This document shows, in pieces, positions 7,787 through 14,691 of a stretch of DNA of 14,691 bases. A program made the position numbers and the translations under genes. This DNA comes from JALOAT01 sp041677345. Its GTDB lineage: Bacteria > Pseudomonadota > Gammaproteobacteria > Thiohalomonadales > Thiohalomonadaceae. The DNA is taken from NCBI GenBank assembly GCA_041677345.1, contig JBAYQE010000067.1, forward strand, positions 1-14,691, given 5' to 3'. The notes under the pieces were generated by a model. It saw only the letters and a list, made by a program, of their open reading frames with translations. It had not been told where the DNA came from and ran no database searches. How positions within the stretch are numbered: the first letter of the stretch is position 1; every line of letters begins with the position of its first letter.

Positions 7787-8488
7787 TCATCCTCCGGCGT
7801 AGCCCACCAAGAGAGACTGCCAATCCTCCGAAGTGAAGCCAAAATCCGGATACTTTCCGCGCAGTTTGCACAGTGAACGCTCAAGGCGCCGCAGGTTCGC
7901 ATCGCGCCACCCGCCTGGCGTGCGCAATTCCCCCCGGTCGAAATCGATCACGAACACCGCGCCGTCATCGGCGAGCAGGATGTTGTGGGCATTGAGATCG
8001 GCATGGAACGCACCGGCTGCGTGGAAACGCCGGATACACACGCCAATGGCGTGCCAGCGGCCGGCAGGCAGCGTGCCTTTGTGCAGCCAGGCCGACAGCG
8101 GCTCAGCGGGAAGCCGCTCGGTAATCAGGTCGCCGCGGTAAAAGATGCCGTGGCGCACCACACGGGCTGCCACCGGGCGCGGCACCGGCAGGCCGCGGGC
8201 GTGCAAGGTCGCCAGCAGGTGCCATTCACGCCAAGGCCGGGAGCGGGACAGGCCTGTCCACACGTAGCGATCGGCGAAGATACGCGCCGGCAGGCCGCCG
8301 CGCCGGTAATGCCGCAGCACCAGCTGCCGTTCCCCGCGCGCGAAAAACCACGTGGTTCCGCGACCGGCGGCAGCGATTCCGGCAAGATGCCCAGGGGCGA
8401 ACAGGGCGTCGTCGACGTGGTCGAGTAGCGCCCCTTCGTATAGGATGTGGCTCTTTTCCGTGGATCGCGTTTCCGGTTTCATTCCCAT
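7787..8488 (-). CDS. kdkA: Kdo kinase KdkA (WaaP/InaA-type kinase fold)
   Basis: From the ATG at 8488 the product is 233 residues; the ATG at 8482 would give 231 and is equally possible. The kinase-like catalytic loop HADLNAHNILL (about 162-172, Asp164 and Asn169) and metal-binding IDFDRGELR (181-189, Asp182/Asp184) are intact. VLRHYRRGG (57-65) fits the ATP-anchoring region of the family. KdkA phosphorylates O-4 of the Kdo attached to lipid A in bacteria with a single-Kdo core. Its place beside waaA and an OpsX-type heptosyltransferase gene supports this over a generic LPS kinase. The gene converges on waaA and is divergent from the heptosyltransferase gene, with overlapping start codons. 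A longer frame to 8689 runs inside the opposite gene and is rejected. Confidence 0.88.
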   Translation of the reverse strand: MGMKPETRSTEKSHILYEGALLDHVDDALFAPGHLAGIAAAGRGTTWFFARGERQLVLRHYRRGGLPARIFADRYVWTGLSRSRPWREWHLLATLHARGLPVPRPVAARVVRHGIFYRGDLITERLPAEPLSAWLHKGTLPAGRWHAIGVCIRRFHAAGAFHADLNAHNILLADDGAVFVIDFDRGELRTPGGWRDANLRRLERSLCKLRGKYPDFGFTSEDWQSLLVGYAGG

Positions 8489-9563
8489 GGCCCTGCTGCC
8501 GCTCGCCACCCCGCCCCGTCGCCTGTGTCTGCTGCGCCTTTCGGCAGTGGGCGACGTCAGCCATGTGCTTCCCATGGTGCGCACCTTGCAGGCCGCGTGG
8601 CCCCAGACGGCCATCACCTGGATCATCGGCCGGCTGGAGCATTCGCTGGTGGGTGACGTGCCGGGCGTGGAATTTATCATCTTCGACAAGGCGCGGCGAT
8701 GGCGCGCCTACCTGGATCTGGCGCATGTGCTGCGCGGCCGGCACTTCGACGTGCTGTTGCACATGCAGCATTCCGTGCGAGCCAGCCTGGCCAGTCTGCT
8801 GGTGCAGGCCGACGTGCGCGTGGGTTTCGACCGCGCCCGCGCCAAGGACCTGCAGTGGCTGTTCACCAACGCGCGCATCGCTGCGCGCCCGCGCCAGCAC
8901 GTAATGGACAGCTTCTTCGAGTTCGCCCATGCGCTGGGTGTCAGCGGGCGCGAACTGCGCTGGGACATTCCCGTGCCCGAGGCGGCGCGGCGCTTTGCCG
9001 AACAACAGGTCCCGGCCGGGGCGCCAGTGCTGGTGGTGAGTCCGTGCTCCAGCATGGGCTACCGCAACTGGACGGCCGAGCGTTATGCGGCCGTGGCCGA
9101 TTACGCCGTCGAGCGTCATGGCATGCGCGTCGTGCTCACGGGCGGGCCGAGCGCCATCGAAAAGGGTTACGGGGAGGCCATCACGCGTCACATGCACCAC
9201 CAGGCACTGAATCTCATCGGCCGGACCAGCCTCAAGGAATTACTCGCCCTCCTGGCACGCGCCGAGGTGGTGCTGGCGCCCGACTCCGGACCGGCCCATC
9301 TGGCGACGGCGGTCGGCACGCCCGTCATCGGACTGTATGCCACCACCAATCCGGTGCGCGCACGGCCCTACCTCAGCGCCGCTTACGTGGTAAGCCGTTA
9401 TGAAGAAGCCGTGCTCGGGAAATATGGAAAGCCGGTCGATGAACTACCGTTCGGGATCCGTGTGCGCGATCCCGGGACCATGGAACGCATCACCGTGGAG
9501 GAAGTGAACGCCATGCTGGATCGCTTGCTTGCCCATCGGCTTCGAGAGGCCACCGCGCCATGA
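8487..9563 (+). CDS. opsX: Glycosyltransferase family 9 heptosyltransferase, OpsX type
   Basis: The 358-residue protein starts MALLPLATPPRRLCLLRLSA, with the GT9 N-terminal block LLRLSAVGDVSHVLP (about 15-29). SVRASLASLLVQADVRVGFD and AKDLQWLFTN are characteristic of the OpsX branch known from Haemophilus. The C-terminal donor site has WTAERYAAVADY, DSGPAHLATAVGTPVIGLY and TNPVRARPY. The predicted role is transfer of the first heptose from ADP-heptose to phosphorylated Kdo-lipid A in the cytoplasm, which fits the adjacent Kdo kinase gene. An upstream in-frame ATG at 8445 is possible but would give an N-terminus unlike the family. No good ribosome site is visible at 8487. TAGGAT (8441-8446) is a possible -10 lying within kdkA. 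The gene ends in ATGA overlap with the next. Confidence 0.85.
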   Translation: MALLPLATPPRRLCLLRLSAVGDVSHVLPMVRTLQAAWPQTAITWIIGRLEHSLVGDVPGVEFIIFDKARRWRAYLDLAHVLRGRHFDVLLHMQHSVRASLASLLVQADVRVGFDRARAKDLQWLFTNARIAARPRQHVMDSFFEFAHALGVSGRELRWDIPVPEAARRFAEQQVPAGAPVLVVSPCSSMGYRNWTAERYAAVADYAVERHGMRVVLTGGPSAIEKGYGEAITRHMHHQALNLIGRTSLKELLALLARAEVVLAPDSGPAHLATAVGTPVIGLYATTNPVRARPYLSAAYVVSRYEEAVLGKYGKPVDELPFGIRVRDPGTMERITVEEVNAMLDRLLAHRLREATAP

Positions 9564-11467
9564 ACACGTTTGCCGCATTCTTTCGCACGCTGGGCGTGCT
9601 GTTTCTCGTCACGCTGATCGAAAAGTCGTGGTTTGCCGCCTGGCATGAGGAGGTGCGCGCCGGGCTGGGCACCGGCGAGGTGTTCCATGCGCTTCTGGTG
9701 GGGCTGCGCTTCGATCTGGCCATCGCAGCCATTTTCGCTTTCCTGGCCATCTTCGTTGCGCACCTGTGCACCCGTCTGCTGCGCGTCCATTTCATGGGCG
9801 CGGTGCGGCTGGCTGCCTCGTTTGCTGTTACCGCACTGGTGCTCATCCATGGCGCCGACCTGCTTTACTTCGCGGAAACCGGCCGGCACATGGGCTACGA
9901 GCTCAAGGAGGCGTACAACTCCGGCATGGAGTTGGCGGCCGCCGCCGTGGTTACTTTTCTGTACCCGGTGCTCATGCAACTGGCCTTTCTCGTCATCGCC
10001 CTGTGGCTGACACGCTGGGTGCTGCCGGCCCCCGTCACTCCTCGCCCGATGTTCGCGGCGGCGGCACCCTGGTGGCGCATACCTGCCCCCGAGCTCAAGT
10101 TGGTGGCGGTACTTTTCCTTGCCATCCTGATGACTCGTGGTGGCCTACAGTCCGTCCCCCTCGAGCCGCTGCATGCCCAGGCTCTGGGGGATCCGGACAA
10201 GGCGACGCTGGCATTGAACGGCGCGTACAACGCCATATTTTCGTCCGTGACACCGTACAGTGTGGAACCGGTGATGCGTGAAAGCCCTGGTGCGGCGGAC
10301 TACGCCCTGGTGCGCGAACTGCTGGGCCCGGCACCAGCAGCTGAGGGCACGCCCGCCAGCACACTGCCGAATGTGGTCATCGTCTTCCTGGAGAGCTGGT
10401 CGGCCCACCATATGGCCTCCTACGGTGGGCCCCGTCAGACCACGCCACATTTCGACGCCCTGCGTGCCCGTGCCTTCACCACCCGTGACATGCTGGCCGG
10501 TGGCAAGCGCACCACGGAAGGCATGTTCGCCACGCTGTGCTCGGCCCAGAATCCGCTCGGTGCCACCGTCGCCCAGACCCAACTACAGAATTACAGCTAC
10601 GACTGCCTGCCCAAACTCCTGCGGGAACAGGGTTATCACACAGCCTTCTTCCAGGGCACGGTATCGGGTACCAGCGGCACGGGCGCATTCGCACAACTGC
10701 TCGGTTTTCAGGAGAGCTTCGGCAAGGAGCACGCCGGCGACGGCCGCCTGCCCCACAACAGCTGGGGCATGCACGACCCGGACCTCTACCGCTTCACCCT
10801 GGATCGGTTGGCTACCATGCCGCAGCCGTTCCTCGCCGGTGTGAACACCAACACCACTCACGACCGCCTGCTGCCCGATGGCCAGGCACCCGCCTTCCCG
10901 GACGACGCGCCGGCAACACGCTACGACAATGTGCTGCATTTCGCTGACGCCGCCTTCGGCGAGTTCGTGGAACAACTGTTCCATGCTTTTCCCGATACCG
11001 TGCTGGTGGCCTTGGCGGACCATGCCGGACCGTACGAAGGACCGCTCATCAACCGCTATCGCGTGCCCTTTCTTATCCATGCCCCCGGTCGTCTTCCGCC
11101 GGCGTCGCTGGACATCACCGCCAGTCAGCGGGATGTCGCGCCGACATTGCTCGCACTGCTCGGTCTGCCGGTGAGCCCGTGGTTCAGCGGCCAGCAGCTC
11201 ACCGCAGCCGGCGCCGCGTCCACGGCGGACTATTACCACGCGGGCCTGGTGGGGTGGGTCGAAGGCCAGCAGGGACTCGAATTTCCGCTGCGGCACCCGG
11301 AGGACCTGCGTTGTTTCGATGCAGCGAGCCTTGCGCCACAGGCCTGCGGCGAACACAGTGCGGCGCGGCGCGACCGGGCGCTGGCCTTCACCCGGGTGAT
11401 GCAGCAGGCCCTCTTCAGTGGCGATCTGAGAAGCCTGGCCGGATTTCGCGCTCACGTGGTGCCGTAG
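9560..11467 (+). CDS. LTA synthase/sulfatase-fold membrane phosphotransferase
   Basis: The product is 635 residues. Hydrophobic segments lie at about 8-20, 43-70, 84-103, 126-152 and 178-193, followed by a linker and a periplasmic alkaline-phosphatase-fold domain from about 268. Metal and catalytic elements can be read: Glu278 in VVIVFLESWS, the nucleophile region GGKRTTEGMFATLC (Thr318 or Thr319), WGMHDPDLY (402-410), NTTHD (His434) and ADHAG (Asp487, His488). Relatives transfer phosphoglycerol or phosphoethanolamine from phospholipid to envelope glycans (LtaS, OpgB and LPS-modifying members); sulfatases proper carry a Cys or Ser formylglycine site that is absent here. The ATGA overlap with the heptosyltransferase gene suggests the target is the LPS core, which is inference. 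The exact group transferred is unknown. Confidence 0.82.
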   Translation: MNTFAAFFRTLGVLFLVTLIEKSWFAAWHEEVRAGLGTGEVFHALLVGLRFDLAIAAIFAFLAIFVAHLCTRLLRVHFMGAVRLAASFAVTALVLIHGADLLYFAETGRHMGYELKEAYNSGMELAAAAVVTFLYPVLMQLAFLVIALWLTRWVLPAPVTPRPMFAAAAPWWRIPAPELKLVAVLFLAILMTRGGLQSVPLEPLHAQALGDPDKATLALNGAYNAIFSSVTPYSVEPVMRESPGAADYALVRELLGPAPAAEGTPASTLPNVVIVFLESWSAHHMASYGGPRQTTPHFDALRARAFTTRDMLAGGKRTTEGMFATLCSAQNPLGATVAQTQLQNYSYDCLPKLLREQGYHTAFFQGTVSGTSGTGAFAQLLGFQESFGKEHAGDGRLPHNSWGMHDPDLYRFTLDRLATMPQPFLAGVNTNTTHDRLLPDGQAPAFPDDAPATRYDNVLHFADAAFGEFVEQLFHAFPDTVLVALADHAGPYEGPLINRYRVPFLIHAPGRLPPASLDITASQRDVAPTLLALLGLPVSPWFSGQQLTAAGAASTADYYHAGLVGWVEGQQGLEFPLRHPEDLRCFDAASLAPQACGEHSAARRDRALAFTRVMQQALFSGDLRSLAGFRAHVVP

Positions 11468-11472
11468 GCTCC

Positions 11473-11501
11473 CTGACGGCCCCGCCAAGCCCGTATATAA
11501 T
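11473..11501 (+). promoter_or_regulatory. Strong sigma-70-type promoter of the ugd cluster
   Basis: CTGACG (11473-11478), a 17-bp spacer and a perfect TATAAT (11496-11501) lie in the 72-bp gap between two genes. Transcription would start near 11508, and AGGGGGA (11525-11531) is a strong ribosome site 8 nt before the ugd ATG. This separates the nucleotide-sugar genes from the LPS core genes as their own transcription unit. Confidence 0.75.
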
Positions 11502-11539
11502 CGGATCCATTTTTCGCTCAGGACAGGGGGAAGCGGCGT

Positions 11540-12874
11540 ATGAACATCGTGGTGGTCGGCACCGGCTACGTGGGCCTGGTCACGGGCACATGCTTTGCCG
11601 AAATGGGCAATACCGTCACCTGCGTCGACGTGGACACGGCCAAGATCGAGGGCCTGAAAAACGGCCGCCTCCCCATTTATGAGCCGGGCCTGGATGATCT
11701 GGTAGCCCGGAATTTCGCCGAGGGCCGTTTGCGCTTCACCACCTCGCTGCCCGAGGCCATGGCTGACGCCAGCGTCTATTTCATCGCAGTGGGCACGCCA
11801 CCGGGGGAAGACGGTTCGGCTGATCTCCAGTACGTGCTCGGTGTCGCCCGCGAGTTGGGCCAGCACATGAAACACCCGTTCAACGTGGTGGTGGACAAGT
11901 CCACGGTGCCGGTCGGTACCGCCGGGAAGGTTGCCGCCGCCGTTGGAGAAGAACTCGCGAAGCGTGGTGCCAAGGTCGAGTTCAGCGTGGTCAGCAACCC
12001 GGAATTCCTCAAGGAAGGCGCAGCCATCGATGACTTCATGCAACCCGATCGCGTGGTGGTCGGTTCCGACGATGAGCGCGCCACGCGCATCATGCGCGAG
12101 CTCTATGCGCCGTTCACCCGCAACCATGAACGCACCGTGGTGATGGGCGTACGCGACGCGGAAATGACCAAGTACGCGGCCAACGCCATGCTTGCCACCA
12201 AGATCTCGTTCATGAACGAGATCGCCAACCTGTGCGAAGTCCTCGGCGTAGACGTGGAGAACGTGCGCAAGGGCATTGGTTCAGATCAGCGCATCGGCTA
12301 CCACTTCATCTATCCAGGCTGTGGCTACGGCGGCTCGTGCTTTCCCAAGGACGTGAAGGCCCTGGTACACACGGCCGAGCAGAACGACTTCGAGCCCTGG
12401 GTGCTGCGCGCCGTCGAGCAGCGCAACAACAACCAGAAGTACCGCCTGTCGCAGAAAGTCTTCGCCCGTTTCGGCACGGACCTGAGTGGACTCACGTTCG
12501 CGCTGTGGGGCCTGGCATTCAAACCCGGCACCGACGATATGCGCGAGGCCCCGTCCAAGGTGTTCCTGCGCGAGGTCATTGCCGCAGGCGCCCGCGTGGT
12601 AGCCTTCGATCCCGTCGCCGCCGAAGTGGCCCAGAAGGAATTGCCCCGCGAGTGGCTCGACGACGGACGGCTCACGCTGGTGGAACACCAGTACGATGCC
12701 CTCGACGGTGCGGATGCGCTGGTACTCGTCACCGAGTGGAAGCCCTTCCGCAATCCCGACTTCGCGCAGATGAAATCGCGCATGAAGCAGTCGATCATCG
12801 TCGATGGTCGTAACCAATACGATCCGACGACGGTCAGGGCGATCGGTTTCGAATACCAGGGGATCGGACGGTAG
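11540..12874 (+). CDS. ugd: UDP-glucose 6-dehydrogenase
   Basis: The 444-residue product begins MNIVVVGTGYVGLVTGTCFA, the NAD-binding GxGxxG of the family at residues 7-12. NPEFLKEGAA contains the family's catalytic lysine, KYAANAMLATKISFMNE follows, and Cys267 in GCGYGGSCFPKD is the thioester-forming nucleophile. The C-terminal UDP-binding domain includes LWGLAFKPGTDDMREAPS. The enzyme oxidises UDP-glucose twice with NAD to give UDP-glucuronate in the cytosol. It is about 444 residues, like the single-domain bacterial and polysaccharide-cluster enzymes. It leads a cluster with two UDP-glucuronate-consuming enzymes: only 4 bp separate it from the decarboxylase gene. The start is fixed by the strong ribosome site upstream. 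Confidence 0.97.
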   Translation: MNIVVVGTGYVGLVTGTCFAEMGNTVTCVDVDTAKIEGLKNGRLPIYEPGLDDLVARNFAEGRLRFTTSLPEAMADASVYFIAVGTPPGEDGSADLQYVLGVARELGQHMKHPFNVVVDKSTVPVGTAGKVAAAVGEELAKRGAKVEFSVVSNPEFLKEGAAIDDFMQPDRVVVGSDDERATRIMRELYAPFTRNHERTVVMGVRDAEMTKYAANAMLATKISFMNEIANLCEVLGVDVENVRKGIGSDQRIGYHFIYPGCGYGGSCFPKDVKALVHTAEQNDFEPWVLRAVEQRNNNQKYRLSQKVFARFGTDLSGLTFALWGLAFKPGTDDMREAPSKVFLREVIAAGARVVAFDPVAAEVAQKELPREWLDDGRLTLVEHQYDALDGADALVLVTEWKPFRNPDFAQMKSRMKQSIIVDGRNQYDPTTVRAIGFEYQGIGR

Positions 12875-12878
12875 GCAT

Positions 12879-13832
12879 ATGCGTGGCGGAATCCGGAAAC
12901 GTGTCATGGTCACCGGGGGCGCCGGGTTCCTCGGCTCACACCTGTGCGAAAGACTCATGGCCGATGGGCATGACGTCCTGTGCGTGGACAATTTTTACAC
13001 TGGCACGAAGGACAACATCGCACACCTGATGGGTGATCCCCATTTTGAGCTGATGCGCCATGACGTCACCTTCCCCTTGTATGTGGAGGTGGACGAGATC
13101 TACAACCTGGCCTGCCCTGCCTCCCCGGTCCATTACCAGTTCGACCCGGTGCAGACCACCAAGACCTCGGTGCACGGCGCCATCAACGTTCTGGGCCTGG
13201 CCAAGCGCACCAAGGCCAAGGTGTTCCAGGCATCGACCAGCGAGGTATATGGCGATCCACAGGTGCACCCGCAAACGGAAGATTACTGGGGCCATGTGAA
13301 TCCCATCGGCGTGCGCTCCTGCTATGACGAAGGCAAGCGCTGTGCGGAAACCCTTTTCTTCGATTATCACCGGCAACACGGCCTGAAAATAAAAGTCGCC
13401 CGTATCTTCAACACCTACGGTCCGCGCATGCATCCGAACGATGGCCGCGTGGTTTCCAATTTCATCGTGCAGGCGCTGAAGGGTGAACCGATCACCATCT
13501 ATGGCGACGGCTCCCAGACGCGCAGCTTCTGCTATGTGGATGACATGGTGGAAGGCTTCGTGCGGCTCATGGATTCGCCGGATGGATTTACCGGGCCGGT
13601 GAATTTGGGCAATCCTGGCGAATTCACGATCCGGCAGCTCGCGGAGAAGGTGTTGGAACTGACGGGCTCGCCTTCCCGGCTGGTATTCAAACCCTTGCCC
13701 CATGACGATCCGCGCCAACGGCAGCCGGATATCAGTCTCGCTCGTCAACATCTGGGCTGGACCCCCGCCATCGACCTGACCCAGGGTCTGGTGAACACCA
13801 TCGCCTATTTCGAGCAATCCCTGCGTGCTTAG
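12879..13832 (+). CDS. uxs: UDP-glucuronate decarboxylase (UDP-xylose synthase)
   Basis: This is a 317-residue short-chain dehydrogenase of the extended type. Gly motif TGGAGFLGSH lies at 12-21, and the catalytic pair is Tyr149 and Lys153 in the segment GVRSCYDEGKRCAETL, a signature of UDP-xylose synthases. DYHRQHGLKIKVARIFNTYG and DGSQTRSFCYVDDMVEG complete the match. It converts UDP-glucuronate to UDP-xylose and CO2 through a 4-keto intermediate in the cytosol. dTDP-glucose dehydratases lack the SCYDEGKR form and are normally longer. The start at 12879 (MRGGIRKRVMVTGG) lies 4 bp after the ugd stop; an earlier in-frame start at 12804 would overlap ugd by 71 bases and is rejected. It shares the ugd promoter. 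Confidence 0.95.
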   Translation: MRGGIRKRVMVTGGAGFLGSHLCERLMADGHDVLCVDNFYTGTKDNIAHLMGDPHFELMRHDVTFPLYVEVDEIYNLACPASPVHYQFDPVQTTKTSVHGAINVLGLAKRTKAKVFQASTSEVYGDPQVHPQTEDYWGHVNPIGVRSCYDEGKRCAETLFFDYHRQHGLKIKVARIFNTYGPRMHPNDGRVVSNFIVQALKGEPITIYGDGSQTRSFCYVDDMVEGFVRLMDSPDGFTGPVNLGNPGEFTIRQLAEKVLELTGSPSRLVFKPLPHDDPRQRQPDISLARQHLGWTPAIDLTQGLVNTIAYFEQSLRA

Positions 13833-13908
13833 GCGGCGCAGTTCGACCGTGGTAACAGCCGCTCGAACCAACCCGAAGGCGCGATGTACTTGGTAGAGCG
13901 TGTCTGAA

Positions 13909-14691
13909 ATGAAAGTCCTTGTTACAGGTTCCGCAGGTTTTATCGGTGCTGCCCTTGTCTCACGTCTGCTCGCCCGTGGCGACGAGGTTGTGGGCGTGGA
14001 CAATCTCAATGATTACTACGACGTGCGCCTGAAGGCCGCCCGGCTGGAAACGAATCGCGGGAAGCCGGGTTACGTCGAAATCAAGGCTGATCTGGCTGAC
14101 GCCGCAACGCTCGAACGCATCTTTTCCGAAACGCAGCCAAACCGCGTGGTGAATCTCGCCGCACAGGCGGGCGTCCGCTATTCACTCAAGAACCCCCAGG
14201 CGTACCTCAGCAGCAATGTCGTCGGATTCGGCAATATCCTCGAGTGTTGCCGTAAGCACGAGGTCGAACACCTGGTTTTCGCCTCTTCGAGTTCCGTCTA
14301 TGGCGCCAACACGAAGATGCCCTTCTCCGTGAGCGACAACGTCGACCATCCCGTGAGCCTTTATGCCGCCACCAAGAAGGCCAACGAGCTCATGGCGCAT
14401 AGCTATGCGCATCTCTATGGTCTTCCCTGCACCGGCCTGCGCTTCTTTACGGTCTACGGCCCCTGGGGCCGTCCCGACATGGCCTATTACAGCTTCACCC
14501 GGAAGATCCTGGCGGGTGAGCCCATCGACGTCTTCAATCATGGCCGGATGTCGCGGGACTTCACCTACATCGACGACGTGATTGAAGGGGTAATGGCGGT
14601 CATCGACCACATCCCCGCGCCAAATCCCCTGTGGTCCGGCGACGCCCCGGACCCGGCGACCAGTTACGCGCCCTATCGCATCTACAACATA
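13909..14691 (+). CDS. UDP-glucuronate 4-epimerase-type NAD-dependent epimerase (3' end outside window)
   Basis: The visible 261 codons run open to the last base. The family is about 335-350 residues, so the C-terminal quarter is missing. TGSAGFIGAAL (6-16) is the NAD site. VDNLNDYYDVRLK (about 36-48) is typical of UDP-glucuronate 4-epimerases of the CapI/LpsL group. FASSSSVYG and Tyr152-AAT-Lys156 supply the catalytic residues. RFFTVYGPWGRPDMAYYSFT and DVFNHGRMSRDFTYIDD follow. The likely reaction is UDP-glucuronate to UDP-galacturonate. The gene lies 76 bp after uxs. In that gap I see no good promoter or terminator, and the ribosome site is weak. A seven-codon frame MYLVERV (13884-13907) ends one base before the ATG; it is probably chance. 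Confidence 0.9.
   Translation, partial: MKVLVTGSAGFIGAALVSRLLARGDEVVGVDNLNDYYDVRLKAARLETNRGKPGYVEIKADLADAATLERIFSETQPNRVVNLAAQAGVRYSLKNPQAYLSSNVVGFGNILECCRKHEVEHLVFASSSSVYGANTKMPFSVSDNVDHPVSLYAATKKANELMAHSYAHLYGLPCTGLRFFTVYGPWGRPDMAYYSFTRKILAGEPIDVFNHGRMSRDFTYIDDVIEGVMAVIDHIPAPNPLWSGDAPDPATSYAPYRIYNI

Noticed and set aside
8489..8689. Longer kdkA frame starting at 8689
   Set aside because: The extra residues read antisense through the conserved N-terminal block of the heptosyltransferase and look like shadow sequence.
10583..12127. 514-codon minus-strand frame spanning the phosphotransferase and ugd
   Set aside because: It crosses a clear plus-strand promoter and two well-supported genes, so it is a codon-bias shadow.
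13884..13907. Seven-codon upstream frame MYLVERV before the epimerase gene
   Set aside because: It has no ribosome site and no regulatory codon pattern; a leader-peptide role cannot be supported.

Overview
The window reads as a GC-rich chromosomal segment of a gammaproteobacterium. Third codon positions are strongly G/C, so almost every gene throws long open frames on the opposite strand. The inference rests on a TPP-riboswitch thiC beside a PIMT-like gene and tolC, a lipid A/Kdo gene block, and a Haemophilus-style kdkA/opsX pair. I would guess a purple-sulfur or haloalkaliphilic relative (Chromatiales/Ectothiorhodospirales-like), but the sequence alone does not fix the genus. I see no prophage, insertion sequence, CRISPR array, tRNA or rRNA; this is mostly core cell-envelope and vitamin biosynthesis DNA.

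Layout. Bases 1-1631 hold thiC on the minus strand (C-terminus outside the window). Its leader holds a TPP riboswitch, a readable Shine-Dalgarno-sequestering platform and a promoter. Divergent from it are a PIMT-like methyltransferase (1947-2636) and tolC (2768-4093). tolC has a good sigma-70 promoter with a perfect 16-bp palindrome just after the predicted start of transcription, which looks like a TetR-type operator. Bases 4232-5331 hold a translationally coupled pair: an ISOC-type cysteine hydrolase and a hemerythrin-domain protein.

Bases 5444-7629 hold lpxL and waaA, overlapping by four bases. They run into a 160-bp block of alternating inverted repeats (REP/BIME-like) that separates waaA from a convergent kdkA (7787-8488, minus). 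kdkA is head-to-head with an OpsX-type heptosyltransferase gene (8487-9563), and their predicted start codons share the same CATG. OpsX overlaps a membrane-anchored LTA-synthase/sulfatase-fold phosphotransferase gene (9560-11467) by four bases. A strong promoter then drives ugd (11540-12874), a UDP-xylose synthase gene (12879-13832) and a UDP-glucuronate 4-epimerase gene (13909 to the window end).

How the genes fit together. lpxL, waaA, kdkA and opsX describe the lipid A-Kdo-heptose junction of lipopolysaccharide. The combination of kdkA with an OpsX-type enzyme predicts an inner core with a single phosphorylated Kdo. The sulfatase-fold enzyme probably decorates an envelope glycan with a phospho-substituent. 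ugd, uxs and the epimerase make UDP-glucuronate, then UDP-xylose and UDP-galacturonate, as sugar donors for a surface polysaccharide or LPS. The best candidates for less-described biology are the hydrolase-hemerythrin pair, the phosphotransferase coupled to OpsX, the shared-start kdkA/opsX junction and the nested repeat block.
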